From assembly GCF_004022705.2 (NCBI RefSeq), contig NZ_RZOY02000004.1:248001-312000 (forward strand): a stretch of 64,000 nucleotides of DNA. The letters are read 5' to 3'. The notes below the pieces were generated by a model, which was not told where the DNA came from, made no database searches, and was given only the letters and a program-made list of their open reading frames with translations. How positions within the stretch are numbered: position 1 is the first letter of the stretch; every line of letters starts with the position of its first letter. The translations under genes were made by a program, and so were the position numbers. This DNA is from Mesorhizobium sp. M2D.F.Ca.ET.226.01.1.1 (GTDB lineage: Bacteria > Pseudomonadota > Alphaproteobacteria > Rhizobiales > Rhizobiaceae). This document shows positions 48,096 to 56,007 of the stretch, one piece after another.

Positions 48096-48941
48096 ATGAA
48101 GTTGTTGCGCTATGGCGAAGTTGGCGCCGAAAAGCCCGGCCTGCTCGATGCGGATGGGACGATCCGCGACCTTTCCGCTCATGTCGCCGATATCGCCGGC
48201 ACGACGCTTCATCCGGCCTCGCTGGAGATGCTCTCGAAGCTCGATCCGAAGTCGCTGCCGGCGGTTTCCGGCAAGCCGCGCCTGGGCGCCTGCGTCGCCG
48301 GCACGGGCAAATTCATCTGCATCGGCCTCAACTATTCCGACCATGCCGCCGAGACCGGCGCCACCGTGCCGCCGGAGCCGATCATCTTCATGAAGGCAAG
48401 CTCCGCCATCGTCGGGCCAGATGACGACGTGCTGATCCCGCGCGGCTCTGAAAAGACCGACTGGGAGGTCGAGCTGGCAGTCATTATCGGCAAGACGGCG
48501 AAATATGTCTCAGAAGACGACGCGCTGGATTATGTCGCCGGCTACGCCGTCGCGCATGACGTTTCCGAGCGCGCCTTCCAGGCCGAGCGTCAGGGCCAGT
48601 GGACCAAGGGCAAGTCCTGCGACACCTTCGGTCCGACCGGCCCGTGGCTGGTAACCAAGGACGAGATCGCCGATCCGCAGAACCTGAAGATGTGGCTGAC
48701 CGTCAACGGCAAGACCATGCAGAACGGCTCGACCAAGACCATGGTCTTTGGCGTGAAATATCTGGTCTCCTATCTCAGCCAGTTCATGTCGCTGCATCCC
48801 GGCGACATCATCTCCACCGGCACCCCGCCCGGCGTCGGGCTGGGCATGAAGCCGCAGGTGTTTTTGAAGGCAGGCGACGTGGTGGAGCTCGGCATCGAAG
48901 GGCTCGGCCAGCAGAAGCAGACTTTTAGGGCGGACGAGTAG
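48096..48941 (+). CDS. Fumarylacetoacetate hydrolase family protein (diketo-deoxy-sugar-acid hydrolase-like)
   Basis: Predicted metal-dependent C-C hydrolase of 281 residues. The FAH fold shows CIGLNYSDHAAETGATVPPEPIIFMK near 75, the metal-ligand region DWEVELAVIIGK near 122-133, and STGTPPGVGLGMKPQVFLKAGD near the C terminus. Close relatives act on 2,4-diketo-3-deoxy-L-fuconate or -rhamnonate, giving pyruvate and an acid; the preceding SDR supports this. The other enzymes of such a route (sugar dehydrogenase, lactonase, dehydratase) are not in the window. Confidence 0.87.
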   Translation: MKLLRYGEVGAEKPGLLDADGTIRDLSAHVADIAGTTLHPASLEMLSKLDPKSLPAVSGKPRLGACVAGTGKFICIGLNYSDHAAETGATVPPEPIIFMKASSAIVGPDDDVLIPRGSEKTDWEVELAVIIGKTAKYVSEDDALDYVAGYAVAHDVSERAFQAERQGQWTKGKSCDTFGPTGPWLVTKDEIADPQNLKMWLTVNGKTMQNGSTKTMVFGVKYLVSYLSQFMSLHPGDIISTGTPPGVGLGMKPQVFLKAGDVVELGIEGLGQQKQTFRADE

Positions 48942-48951
48942 CGCAGACGCC

Positions 48952-49137
48952 TCCTTCCCCCCTTGTGGGGGAAGGTGGCCGCGAAGCGGCCGGATGAGGG
49001 GTGTTGGAAGGATCTCGGCGCAAGCAGGATTAAGCGGCTCGGGATCCTTCAGTCCTTGAGGTCGCATTCCGCTGGAGCACCCCTCATCCGTCTCGGCGCT
49101 GCGCGCCGATCCACCTTCTCCCACAGGGGGAGAAGGG
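48952..49137. repeat. GC-rich intergenic palindrome, family A-related variant (copy 5)
   Basis: CCTTCCCCCCTTGTGGGGGA and CGGATGAGGGGTG on the left pair with CACCCCTCATCCG and CTTCTCCCACAGGGGGAGAA on the right, with CGGCGCTGCGCGCCG inside. It separates the convergent FAH-hydrolase and ABC ATPase genes, a position suited to a bidirectional terminator. Confidence 0.82.
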
Positions 49138-49147
49138 AAAGCCGGTG

Positions 49148-50146
49148 CTATCTCAGCACCTTCCCATCCACCCCGAACCGGTACGTCTTCGCCGCATCCG
49201 GCGTGGCATAAAGCGTCGAGCCCGGCTCGGCATTGTAGACGCCGAAGATGCGCACGGTGATCAGCCCGGCCTTCTCGCAATCGAGATAGAGGTTGGTGTC
49301 GGCGCCGAGATGCTCGGCATGCACCACCGTGCCCTTCCAGGCGCCGGACTTCGTGTCCACCGTCAGATGTTCCGGCCGCACACCGATGGTCTTGGCCGTC
49401 TCGCCCAGTCTGGCGCCGTCGATGAAGTTCATCTTCGGCGAGCCGATAAAGCCGGCGACGAACTCGTTGGCCGGCGAATTGTAGAGCTCCATCGGGCTGC
49501 CGATCTGCTCGATGCGGCCGGCATTGAGCACGACGATCTTGTCGGCCAGCGTCATCGCCTCGACCTGGTCGTGGGTGACGTAGATCATTGTCGCCTTCAG
49601 CCGCCGGTGCAGCTGCGCGATCTCCAGGCGGGTGTTGACGCGCAGCGCCGCATCGAGGTTCGACAGCGGCTCGTCGAAGAGAAAAAGCTTCGGCTCGCGC
49701 ACCACGGCGCGGCCGATGGCGACGCGCTGGCGCTGCCCGCCCGACAGTTCCGCCGGACGGCGTTCAAGATAGGGTTCGAGCGACAACATGGCCGAAGCGA
49801 TTTTGATGCGGCGCTCGATCTCGGCGGCCGGCGTGCCGGCCTGCTTCAGGCCCAGCGCCATGTTGTTCTTCACCGTCAGATGCGGATAGAGCGCGTAGGT
49901 CTGAAACACCATGGCGATGCCGCGCTTGGCCGGAGGCGTGACCGAGACATCGGCGCCGTCGATCAGCACGTGGCCGGAGGTCGAGTCTTCCAGCCCGGCG
50001 ATGACCCGCAGCAACGTCGATTTTCCGCAGCCGGACGGGCCGACGAAGACGACGAACTCGCCGTCATTGACCTGCAGGTCGATCCCCTTCAGCACCTCAA
50101 CCGGCCCGAAAGCCTTCTTCACATTCTCGATCTTCAGCGAGCCCAC
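49148..50146 (-). CDS. Sugar ABC transporter ATP-binding protein (UgpC type)
   Basis: ATPase of the amino-sugar-locus transporter, 332 residues. Walker [10 protein letters not shown] is at about 37-45; the Q-loop ([13 protein letters not shown]), signature [15 protein letters not shown], Walker B ([12 protein letters not shown]) and H-loop ([11 protein letters not shown]) follow, and the C-terminal domain has IGVRPEHL. The start is GTG at 50146 with AGGAA upstream, 15 bp after the dehydrogenase stop. It is the last gene of the murQ operon. Confidence 0.95.
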   Translation of the reverse strand: MGSLKIENVKKAFGPVEVLKGIDLQVNDGEFVVFVGPSGCGKSTLLRVIAGLEDSTSGHVLIDGADVSVTPPAKRGIAMVFQTYALYPHLTVKNNMALGLKQAGTPAAEIERRIKIASAMLSLEPYLERRPAELSGGQRQRVAIGRAVVREPKLFLFDEPLSNLDAALRVNTRLEIAQLHRRLKATMIYVTHDQVEAMTLADKIVVLNAGRIEQIGSPMELYNSPANEFVAGFIGSPKMNFIDGARLGETAKTIGVRPEHLTVDTKSGAWKGTVVHAEHLGADTNLYLDCEKAGLITVRIFGVYNAEPGSTLYATPDAAKTYRFGVDGKVLR

Positions 50147-50161
50147 GGCTTCGTTCCTGTT

Positions 50162-51220
50162 CTAGAGTTTGACGGCGTTGCCGCTGCGCACGCTCTCGTC
50201 GGCAGCGAGGCAGACGGCGAGCGACTTCACGGCATCGTCCATGTGGCGGGTGAGGTCGATATTTTCGCGGATGGCCTTGAGCAGGAAAGCCTGCTCCAGG
50301 TCGCAGAGCTCCTGGTGGCCCGGCTCGCCCTCCATCGACAGCAACTGGTCTTCCTTGGCGAACTTGCCGTCCGGCCCGGTTGCAGCACTATGCAGCCGGA
50401 TGGTCGAGGTTTTGGTGTGGGTGTCGATGTCGTCGGACTTCACGCCCTCCTTCATCACGATGGACACGCAGCCCCTGGGCGACATCACGTCCTTCACGAA
50501 GAAGGCGGTCTCCGAAATCATCGGCCCCCAGCCAGCTTCGTACCAGCCGACCGAGCCGTCATCGAACAGCACCTGCAGGTGGCCGTAATTGTACATCGAC
50601 GGCGCCACCTCATCGCTGAGCCGCACCCCCATGCCGCGCACCTCGACGGGCTTCGCGTCGGTGATCTGCAGCATCACGTCGAGATAATGCACACCGCAGT
50701 CGACGATCGGCGAGGTGGTCTGCATCAGCTGCTTGTGCGTCCCCCAGGTGTGGCCGGAGGACTGCTGGTTGAGGTTCATGCGGAAAACGTACGGACCGCC
50801 GAGCTTGCGCGCCTCGGCGATCAGCCGCACCCAGGACGGGTGGTGGCGCAATATATAGCCGATCACCAGCTTCTTGCCGTTGGCCTTGGCGGCATCGACG
50901 ACGCGTTGCGCATCCATCACCGTCGTTGCCAGCGGCTTTTCGACGAAGACATGGCAGCCGGCCTCCAAGGCCCGCACCGCATAGTCGGCATGGCTGTCGG
51001 AATAGGTGGCGATCGCAGCCACATCCGGCTTCTCGTCACGCAGCGCATCCTCAAAGGAGCGCCTGATGCCGTAACGCCCAAGCCCGTCCGGCAGCGGCAC
51101 GTCGGAACGGTTGACGAACGCGGCGATCTCGAAGCCCGGATTGGTGTGATAGGCCAGCGCATGGCTGCGGCCCATATTGCCGAGCCCGGCGACGACGACG
51201 CGAAGAGGTTTATCGCTCAC
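50162..51220 (-). CDS. Gfo/Idh/MocA family NAD(P)-dependent oxidoreductase
   Basis: Predicted cytosolic sugar dehydrogenase of about 352 residues. The Rossmann motif is AGLGNMGRSHALAYH at the N terminus, the EKP motif is FVEKPLATTVMDA near 97, and the C-terminal half is the alpha/beta GFO domain with CGVHYLDVMLQI. I choose the GTG at 51220 (VSDKPLRVVVAG) with GGAG eight bases upstream; the frame reaches back to a GTG at 51253 that lies in a palindrome. Its place in an amino-sugar transport operon suggests oxidation of a sugar or glycoside moiety; the substrate is unknown. Confidence 0.88.
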   Translation of the reverse strand: MSDKPLRVVVAGLGNMGRSHALAYHTNPGFEIAAFVNRSDVPLPDGLGRYGIRRSFEDALRDEKPDVAAIATYSDSHADYAVRALEAGCHVFVEKPLATTVMDAQRVVDAAKANGKKLVIGYILRHHPSWVRLIAEARKLGGPYVFRMNLNQQSSGHTWGTHKQLMQTTSPIVDCGVHYLDVMLQITDAKPVEVRGMGVRLSDEVAPSMYNYGHLQVLFDDGSVGWYEAGWGPMISETAFFVKDVMSPRGCVSIVMKEGVKSDDIDTHTKTSTIRLHSAATGPDGKFAKEDQLLSMEGEPGHQELCDLEQAFLLKAIRENIDLTRHMDDAVKSLAVCLAADESVRSGNAVKL

Positions 51221-51249
51221 AGACTGCTCCACTTTCTCTTGAGACGGTG

Positions 51250-51426
51250 TCACCCCACCCGGCGCTTCGCGCCGACCTCCCCATCAAGGGGAGGTAGGGC
51301 GTCGGCGCGAACGTACCCATCGCCGAGGGAGTTGCTCCGAACTCAAACCAGCGGCTGTCGAGAATAGGGCGGCGACCTCCTACCTCCCCTCGATGGTGAG
51401 GTCGGCGCGCAGCGCCGGGCGGGGTG
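51250..51426. repeat. GC-rich intergenic palindrome, family A-related variant (copy 6)
   Basis: CACCCCACCCGGCGCTTCGCGCCGACCT on the left mirrors AGGTCGGCGCGCAGCGCCGGGCGGGGTG on the right. Inner CTCCCC..GGGGAGGTA and TACCTCCCC blocks also pair. It occupies the spacer between the permease and the dehydrogenase genes, inside the operon. Confidence 0.82.
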
Positions 51427-51460
51427 AAGCGCAGCCCTGTGGAGAGTTGGCTACTACGGC

Positions 51461-52300
51461 TCACTTCACCGCTCCCGACGTGATGCCGCGGATCAGCTGC
51501 CGCGAGAAGATGACATAGAGGATGAGCACTGGCAGGATCGCCAGCGACAGCGCCGCCAGGATCGCGTTCCAGTTGGTGACGAACTGGCCAAGGAAGAGCT
51601 GCGCGCCGAGCGTCACTGTCTTGGTCTCTTCCGACGGTGCCAGGATCAGCGGGAACCACAGATCGTTCCAGATCGGGATCATGGTGAAGACGGCGACCGT
51701 CGCCATCGCCGGCCGCACCAGCGGCAGCACCAGCCGGAAGAAGATCGTGTATTCCGACAGCCCGTCGATGCGGCCGGCATTCTTCAGGTCGTCGGACACC
51801 TGTTTCATGAATTCCGACAGGATGAAGATCGCCAGCGGCAGGCCTTGCGCGGTGTAGACCAGGATCAGCGCCGTCAGCGTGTTGACCAATCCGGTCGCCA
51901 CCATCAGCTGCAGGATGGCGACAGTGCCGAGCCGGATCGGGATCATGATGCCCAGCGCCAGATAAAGCCCCATCAGCGTGTTGCCGCGGAAGCGGTATTC
52001 CGACAGCGCGAAGGCAGCCATCGCGCCGAACAAAAGCACGAAGAACAGCGAGGCGACGGTGACGACCAGGCTGTTCTGGAAATAGTGGAAGAAGTCGCCC
52101 TGGCCGAACACGGTGGTGTAGCCGATCAGGTCGAAGGTCTTCGGCGTCGGCGGTGTCAGCGGCGCGCCGAAGATGCCCGCGCGCGACTTGAACGAGTTCA
52201 CGATGACCAGGATCACCGGGAACAGCGCGATCACCGTGTAGGTCAAAAGGATCGCATGCGCGCCGATGGTACGGGGGAGCGAACGGGTGGCTGTGCTCAT
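51461..52300 (-). CDS. Carbohydrate ABC transporter permease (MalG type)
   Basis: Inner-membrane channel subunit, 279 residues and about six helices. The EAA-type loop reads KNAGRIDGLSEYTIFFRLVLPLVRPA. Its start is 8 bp from the stop of the MalF-type partner. A palindrome and the Gfo/Idh gene follow in the operon. Confidence 0.94.
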   Translation of the reverse strand: MSTATRSLPRTIGAHAILLTYTVIALFPVILVIVNSFKSRAGIFGAPLTPPTPKTFDLIGYTTVFGQGDFFHYFQNSLVVTVASLFFVLLFGAMAAFALSEYRFRGNTLMGLYLALGIMIPIRLGTVAILQLMVATGLVNTLTALILVYTAQGLPLAIFILSEFMKQVSDDLKNAGRIDGLSEYTIFFRLVLPLVRPAMATVAVFTMIPIWNDLWFPLILAPSEETKTVTLGAQLFLGQFVTNWNAILAALSLAILPVLILYVIFSRQLIRGITSGAVK

Positions 52301-52308
52301 GGCGCGCC

Positions 52309-53253
52309 TCAGAACTGGTAGCGACGCAGGCGCGTCTGCACGAGGAACAGGTAGACGCAGACGCCGCCCAAGATGATCAAGAACATGATCGTGGCGATCG
52401 CGGCGCCCATATTGGGGTCGCCGACCTGCAGCTGGAAGCCGAAGAAGGCGCGGTAAAGGAAGGTGCCGAGGATGTCAGTCGAATAGTTCGGCCCCGCCAG
52501 CGCGCCTTGCGCGGTGTAGATCAGGTCGAAGGCGTTGAAATTGCCGACGAAGGTCAGGATCGAGATGATGCCGATCGAAGGCAGGATCAGCGGCAGCTTG
52601 ATTTTCCAGAACTGTGCCATGCCGGTGACGCCGTCGCACTCGGCCGCCTCGATCACCTCGTCGGGGATCGACAGCAGCGCGGCATAGATCAGCATCATCG
52701 GGATGCCGACGAACTGCCACACCGAGACCAGGCTGAGCGCGGTCAGCGCGTATTGCTCCTTGCCGAGCCATGCCGTGAAAAAGCTCTTCAATCCGACGAA
52801 GTCCATCAGATGCGGTGCCACGCCCCAGATCGGCGACAGGATCAGCTTCCAGGCGAAGCCGACAATGACGAAGGACAGGATCGTCGGCACGAAGATCGCG
52901 GTGCGGTAGAAGGCGGCGAAGCGCAGCCTGGGGCTGGAAAGAAGTGCGGCCAGCAGGATGCCGATCGGGTTCTGCACCAGCATGTGGATGATGAAGAACC
53001 AGACATTGTTCCTCAGCGCATTCCAGAAATTCACCGACCAGTTCGGATCGCCGAACAGCGTGCCGAAATTTCCCAGCCCGACGAAGACCTGGTGCTGCTC
53101 GATGTTGCGGAAGAGGGACAGCTGGAGGGTGCCGAACAGCGGCAGGATCATGATTGCGGTGTAGACCAGCACCGCCGGCGCCAGGAAGACGCCGACATGC
53201 CAGCGGATCGGTCTTTTCGGTCGCGTTTCTTCAGCCATGGTTTCGGTGTCCAT
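52309..53253 (-). CDS. Sugar ABC transporter permease (MalF type)
   Basis: Channel subunit of 314 residues with about six helices after a charged N terminus (MDTETMAEETRPKRP). The EAA loop is EAAECDGVTGMAQFWKIKLPLILP. ATG at 53238 is an alternative start. It is separated from the binding-protein gene by a 226-bp spacer carrying a 30-bp perfect palindrome. Confidence 0.94.
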   Translation of the reverse strand: MDTETMAEETRPKRPIRWHVGVFLAPAVLVYTAIMILPLFGTLQLSLFRNIEQHQVFVGLGNFGTLFGDPNWSVNFWNALRNNVWFFIIHMLVQNPIGILLAALLSSPRLRFAAFYRTAIFVPTILSFVIVGFAWKLILSPIWGVAPHLMDFVGLKSFFTAWLGKEQYALTALSLVSVWQFVGIPMMLIYAALLSIPDEVIEAAECDGVTGMAQFWKIKLPLILPSIGIISILTFVGNFNAFDLIYTAQGALAGPNYSTDILGTFLYRAFFGFQLQVGDPNMGAAIATIMFLIILGGVCVYLFLVQTRLRRYQF

Positions 53254-53436
53254 GAGTTCGGTTCCCCGCCGTCTCTGGGTTCCAGTTCGGTGATGCTAGC
53301 TGATGCCTCGATGCACGGCCTGGCTGTCCCCTCCGGGGGTTAGACAAGGCCAGCGACAGATCGGCTCCGTCTTCCCCGCGAGATCGAGGGTAAGACCGGG
53401 AGGCGGCGCCGACAATCGCTATCTGGAACTGTTTGA

Positions 53437-53466
53437 ATGCCGGCCGGGCGCGCGCCCGGCCGGCAT
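53437..53466 (-). terminator. Perfect 30-bp GC palindrome after the binding-protein gene
   Basis: The sequence from ATGCCGGCCGGGCGC to its exact reverse complement forms 15-bp arms without a loop, 13 bp after the binding-protein stop. No U tract follows on the minus strand. It is best read as a transcript-stabilising or partial-termination hairpin, parallel to the one at 9410-9463. Confidence 0.55.
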
Positions 53467-53479
53467 CCCAACAATGCTG

Positions 53480-54739
53480 TTACTTCGCCGGCTTGTACCA
53501 GCTGTCGAGACCGGTCTGCAGCTTCTTGGCTGCGGCCTCCGGCGTGTCGGTGCCGTTGATCACGTTGGCCGATTCAACCCAGGTCTCATTCTCGAGGTTC
53601 GGCGTGCCGCGCGACAGGATCTGGTAGGTCGAGCGGATCGTCGACTTGCACTTGCCGCGCCAGGAGACGAATTCCTGCGCCAGCGGGTCCGCCATCTTCA
53701 CCGGCGTGCTGTTCAGGCTGAAGAAGCCCGGCAGCGCGTTGGCATAGATGGTGGCGAAGTCCGGCGAAGCGACCCACGACAGGAACTTCTTGGCCTCTTC
53801 AGGATGCTTCGAAGCCGCGTTCAGGCCCATGCCGATATCGGTATGGTCGGAGATGTAGCAGGTGTCGCCGGCCTTCTGCACCGGCGGCGGGAAGGCACCC
53901 ATCTTGAACTGCGCCTGGGTGTTGAACAGGCCGATTTCCCACGAGCCGGCCGGGTAGATGGCGGCGCGGCCGAGCGTGAACAGGTTCTGGCTGTCCGGAT
54001 AGGTCTGCGCCTCGAAGCCGTCGCCGAGATAGGGCTTCCACTTGGCCAGTTCCTTGAAAGGCGCGACCCATTGCGGATCGGTCAGCTTTTGCTCGCCCTT
54101 GATCAGCGCCTGGCGGCCTTCCTCGCCCTTCCAGTAGTTCGGGCCGATGTTCTGGTAGCCCATGGTCGCGGCTTCCCAGAGGTCCTTGGTGCCCATCGCC
54201 ATCGGGATGTAGGTGCCGTCGGCCTTGATCTTGTCGAGCACAGCGTAGAACTCTTCGTTCGTGGTCGGCACTTTGAGGCCGAGCTTGTCGAAGGCGTCCT
54301 TGTTGTAGATGAAGCCGTGGATGACCGAGGCCATCGGCACGCAGAAGCTCGACTTGCCGTCGTCGGTCTGCCAGGCGGCCTTGGCGACCGGCGAGAAGTT
54401 GTCCATGCCGGGCAGCGAGCTGATGTCGGCAAGGTTGCCCTTCTTGAACAGCTCGAGCGACTTGTCGAAGGGGCGGCAGGTGATCAGGTCACCGGCCGAG
54501 CCGGCGGCGAGCTTGGCGCCAAGCGCCGCGTCATACTCGGTCGGAGCCGAAGGCGCGAACACCACCTTGATGCCGGGGTTCTTGGCTTCGAAGGCCGGGA
54601 TCAGCTTGTCCTTCCAGATGGTCAGGTCGTCGCCGCGCCAGCTTTCGATGTTGAGCGTCACGTCCTCGGCCAGCGCGATTCCCGTGGTGCCGATGATGCT
54701 GGTGCCGAGCAGAAGGGCCGTCAGTAGTTTGGTCTTCAT
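53480..54739 (-). CDS. Extracellular sugar-binding protein, CUT1 family (amino-sugar locus)
   Basis: Periplasmic receptor, 419 residues. The signal peptide ends near GIALAED. The family-1 binding fold shows LNIESWRGDDLTIWKDKLIPAFEAKNPGIKV and GRAAIYPAGSWEIGLF. It lies between murQ and the two permease genes. The cluster (murQ, kinase, SIS deaminase, nagA) points to N-acetylglucosamine, a MurNAc-containing sugar, or a chito-oligosaccharide as ligand; this is inference. Confidence 0.94.
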   Translation of the reverse strand: MKTKLLTALLLGTSIIGTTGIALAEDVTLNIESWRGDDLTIWKDKLIPAFEAKNPGIKVVFAPSAPTEYDAALGAKLAAGSAGDLITCRPFDKSLELFKKGNLADISSLPGMDNFSPVAKAAWQTDDGKSSFCVPMASVIHGFIYNKDAFDKLGLKVPTTNEEFYAVLDKIKADGTYIPMAMGTKDLWEAATMGYQNIGPNYWKGEEGRQALIKGEQKLTDPQWVAPFKELAKWKPYLGDGFEAQTYPDSQNLFTLGRAAIYPAGSWEIGLFNTQAQFKMGAFPPPVQKAGDTCYISDHTDIGMGLNAASKHPEEAKKFLSWVASPDFATIYANALPGFFSLNSTPVKMADPLAQEFVSWRGKCKSTIRSTYQILSRGTPNLENETWVESANVINGTDTPEAAAKKLQTGLDSWYKPAK

Positions 54740-54856
54740 CTTCAGTCTCCCTGTTGACCTTTTTCAGGTTCGGTTTTGATGAGAACAGAGGCTCAGCGCC
54801 CCTTGCTCCCCTCGCAAGCCCGTTTCACCCCGATGGAAATCGGGATGAAATAGGCC

Positions 54857-55807
54857 CTACTTCCTTGTTCGGGCATGATCTTTTCCGAAAAGCGGATTCC
54901 ACTTTTCGGGATCATGCCCCAGCGCGGAAAGCGCCGGCCGAAGTTTTTGGCCGGTTCCTTCCAGTATCTTCTCGGCCGCGTTGGCGCTGGCGGCGCCTGC
55001 GGCGAGCAGAATGGCTGTTTTAACAACACCGCCGCTCTCCTCGAGCAGTCGGGCGGCATCGTCGCGGTTCTTGCCGCTGATGGCGGCGACCATGCGCACG
55101 GCACGGTCGCGCAGCTTGATGTTGTCGGCAGAGAGGTTGACCATGTAGCCGTCATGGACATGGCCGAGATGGATGGCGGCAAGCGTCGACAGCATGTTGA
55201 GCGCGATCTTCTGCGCGGTGCCCGCGCCCATGCGCGTCGAGCCGGCGATCAGCTCCGGCGGCGTTTCAAGCAGGATGGCCACATCGGCTTGTTTGAACAG
55301 CGCGGCGCCCCGGTTGTTGGCAATGGCGATGGTCGCGGCGCCCCGGCTGCGCGCGTCTTCGAGCGCCCGAACGGCGTAAGGCGTGGACCCGCTGGCGGAG
55401 ATGGCGATCAGGCAGTCGCCCGCGCCGATAGCGGCCGCAGCGACAGCCCCCGACGCTTCCTCGGTGTCGTCCTCCGGTCCGCCGGCCAGCGTGCGGAAGG
55501 CCTCGTCGCCGCCGGCGATCAGGATGGCGATGCGATCACGCGCAATGCCGAACGTGCCGGGCAGTTCCAGCGCATCGGCCACCGCCATCAGTCCGGAGCT
55601 GCCGGCGGCCGCGTAGGCGAGCTTGCCGCCATTCTTCAGTTGTTTGGCTATGAGTTCGGCCGCTGCGGCAATTGCCGGAATGGCGCCGTGCACGGCCTTG
55701 CTGGCCTCGATCTGGGCATTGGCCAGGAACGCCAGAATGGTTTCCGGGGCCTGGACATCCAGCCCCTCGGCATTCTGGTGGAGCGCTTCGGTGCGCGTCT
55801 CAGCCAT
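54857..55807 (-). CDS. murQ: N-acetylmuramic acid 6-phosphate etherase family protein
   Basis: Predicted to remove the lactyl ether of MurNAc 6-phosphate, giving GlcNAc 6-phosphate and D-lactate. It is 316 residues with a SIS domain: AAAGSSGLMAVADALELPGTF includes the Glu aligned with the MurQ catalytic residue, and GAGTAQKIALNMLSTLAAIHLG is the second signature. The active-site loop differs from the canonical GTSGRLGVLDASE, so specificity may have drifted. The ATG at 55807 has GGAGGAA upstream. Its last residues (HDPEKW..FGKDHA) are encoded by a palindromic repeat. Confidence 0.87.
   Translation of the reverse strand: MAETRTEALHQNAEGLDVQAPETILAFLANAQIEASKAVHGAIPAIAAAAELIAKQLKNGGKLAYAAAGSSGLMAVADALELPGTFGIARDRIAILIAGGDEAFRTLAGGPEDDTEEASGAVAAAAIGAGDCLIAISASGSTPYAVRALEDARSRGAATIAIANNRGAALFKQADVAILLETPPELIAGSTRMGAGTAQKIALNMLSTLAAIHLGHVHDGYMVNLSADNIKLRDRAVRMVAAISGKNRDDAARLLEESGGVVKTAILLAAGAASANAAEKILEGTGQKLRPALSALGHDPEKWNPLFGKDHARTRK
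54871..54919. repeat. Palindromic element (family C) forming the murQ 3' end
   Basis: GGGCATGATC at 54871-54880 and GATCATGCCC at 54910-54919 are perfect 10-bp arms; CTTTTCCGAAAAG and ACTTTTCGG fold inside. It is in frame within murQ and encodes its C-terminal tail, suggesting an element that landed across the original stop codon. Confidence 0.75.
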
Positions 55808-55831
55808 CCATTTTCCTCCAACTGAACGAAC

Positions 55832-55849
55832 AATACCAAAAAAATACCA
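55832..55849 (-). promoter_or_regulatory. Amino-sugar operator box upstream of murQ
   Basis: On the minus strand TGGTATT-TTTT-TGGTATT, a direct repeat with an 11-bp period, 25 bp before the murQ start. It matches the box at 55967-55984 in 17 of 18 positions in opposite orientation. The GntR regulator of the divergent operon is the likely ligand. Confidence 0.7.
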
Positions 55850-55966
55850 CTTGTCCACACGCATTAACGAATTTTGGAGGGTTGAACTCGCTTGCCGGCA
55901 AATTAGCTTGGGTTTTCAATAAAATACGCCTTAATCTTTTTGAAACCGAAATTAACTCTTGGCTAT

Positions 55967-55984
55967 TGGTATTTTATTGGTATT
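55967..55984 (+). promoter_or_regulatory. Amino-sugar operator box upstream of the kinase gene
   Basis: TGGTATT-TTAT-TGGTATT, 23 bp before the GTG start of the kinase gene. The TGGTATT-N4-TGGTATT form is, from memory, that reported for NagQ-type GntR regulators of GlcNAc utilisation in Xanthomonas. The surrounding 130 bp are unusually AT-rich for this window. Confidence 0.72.
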
Positions 55985-56007
55985 ATCCGGGCGGAGGAGA
56001 AAATCGC

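Noticed and set aside
49145..51367. 740-codon + strand frame over the ABC ATPase and Gfo/Idh genes
   Set aside because: It is antisense to two genes with complete family motifs and has the His/Asp/Arg/Gln-rich composition of a GC-rich shadow frame.
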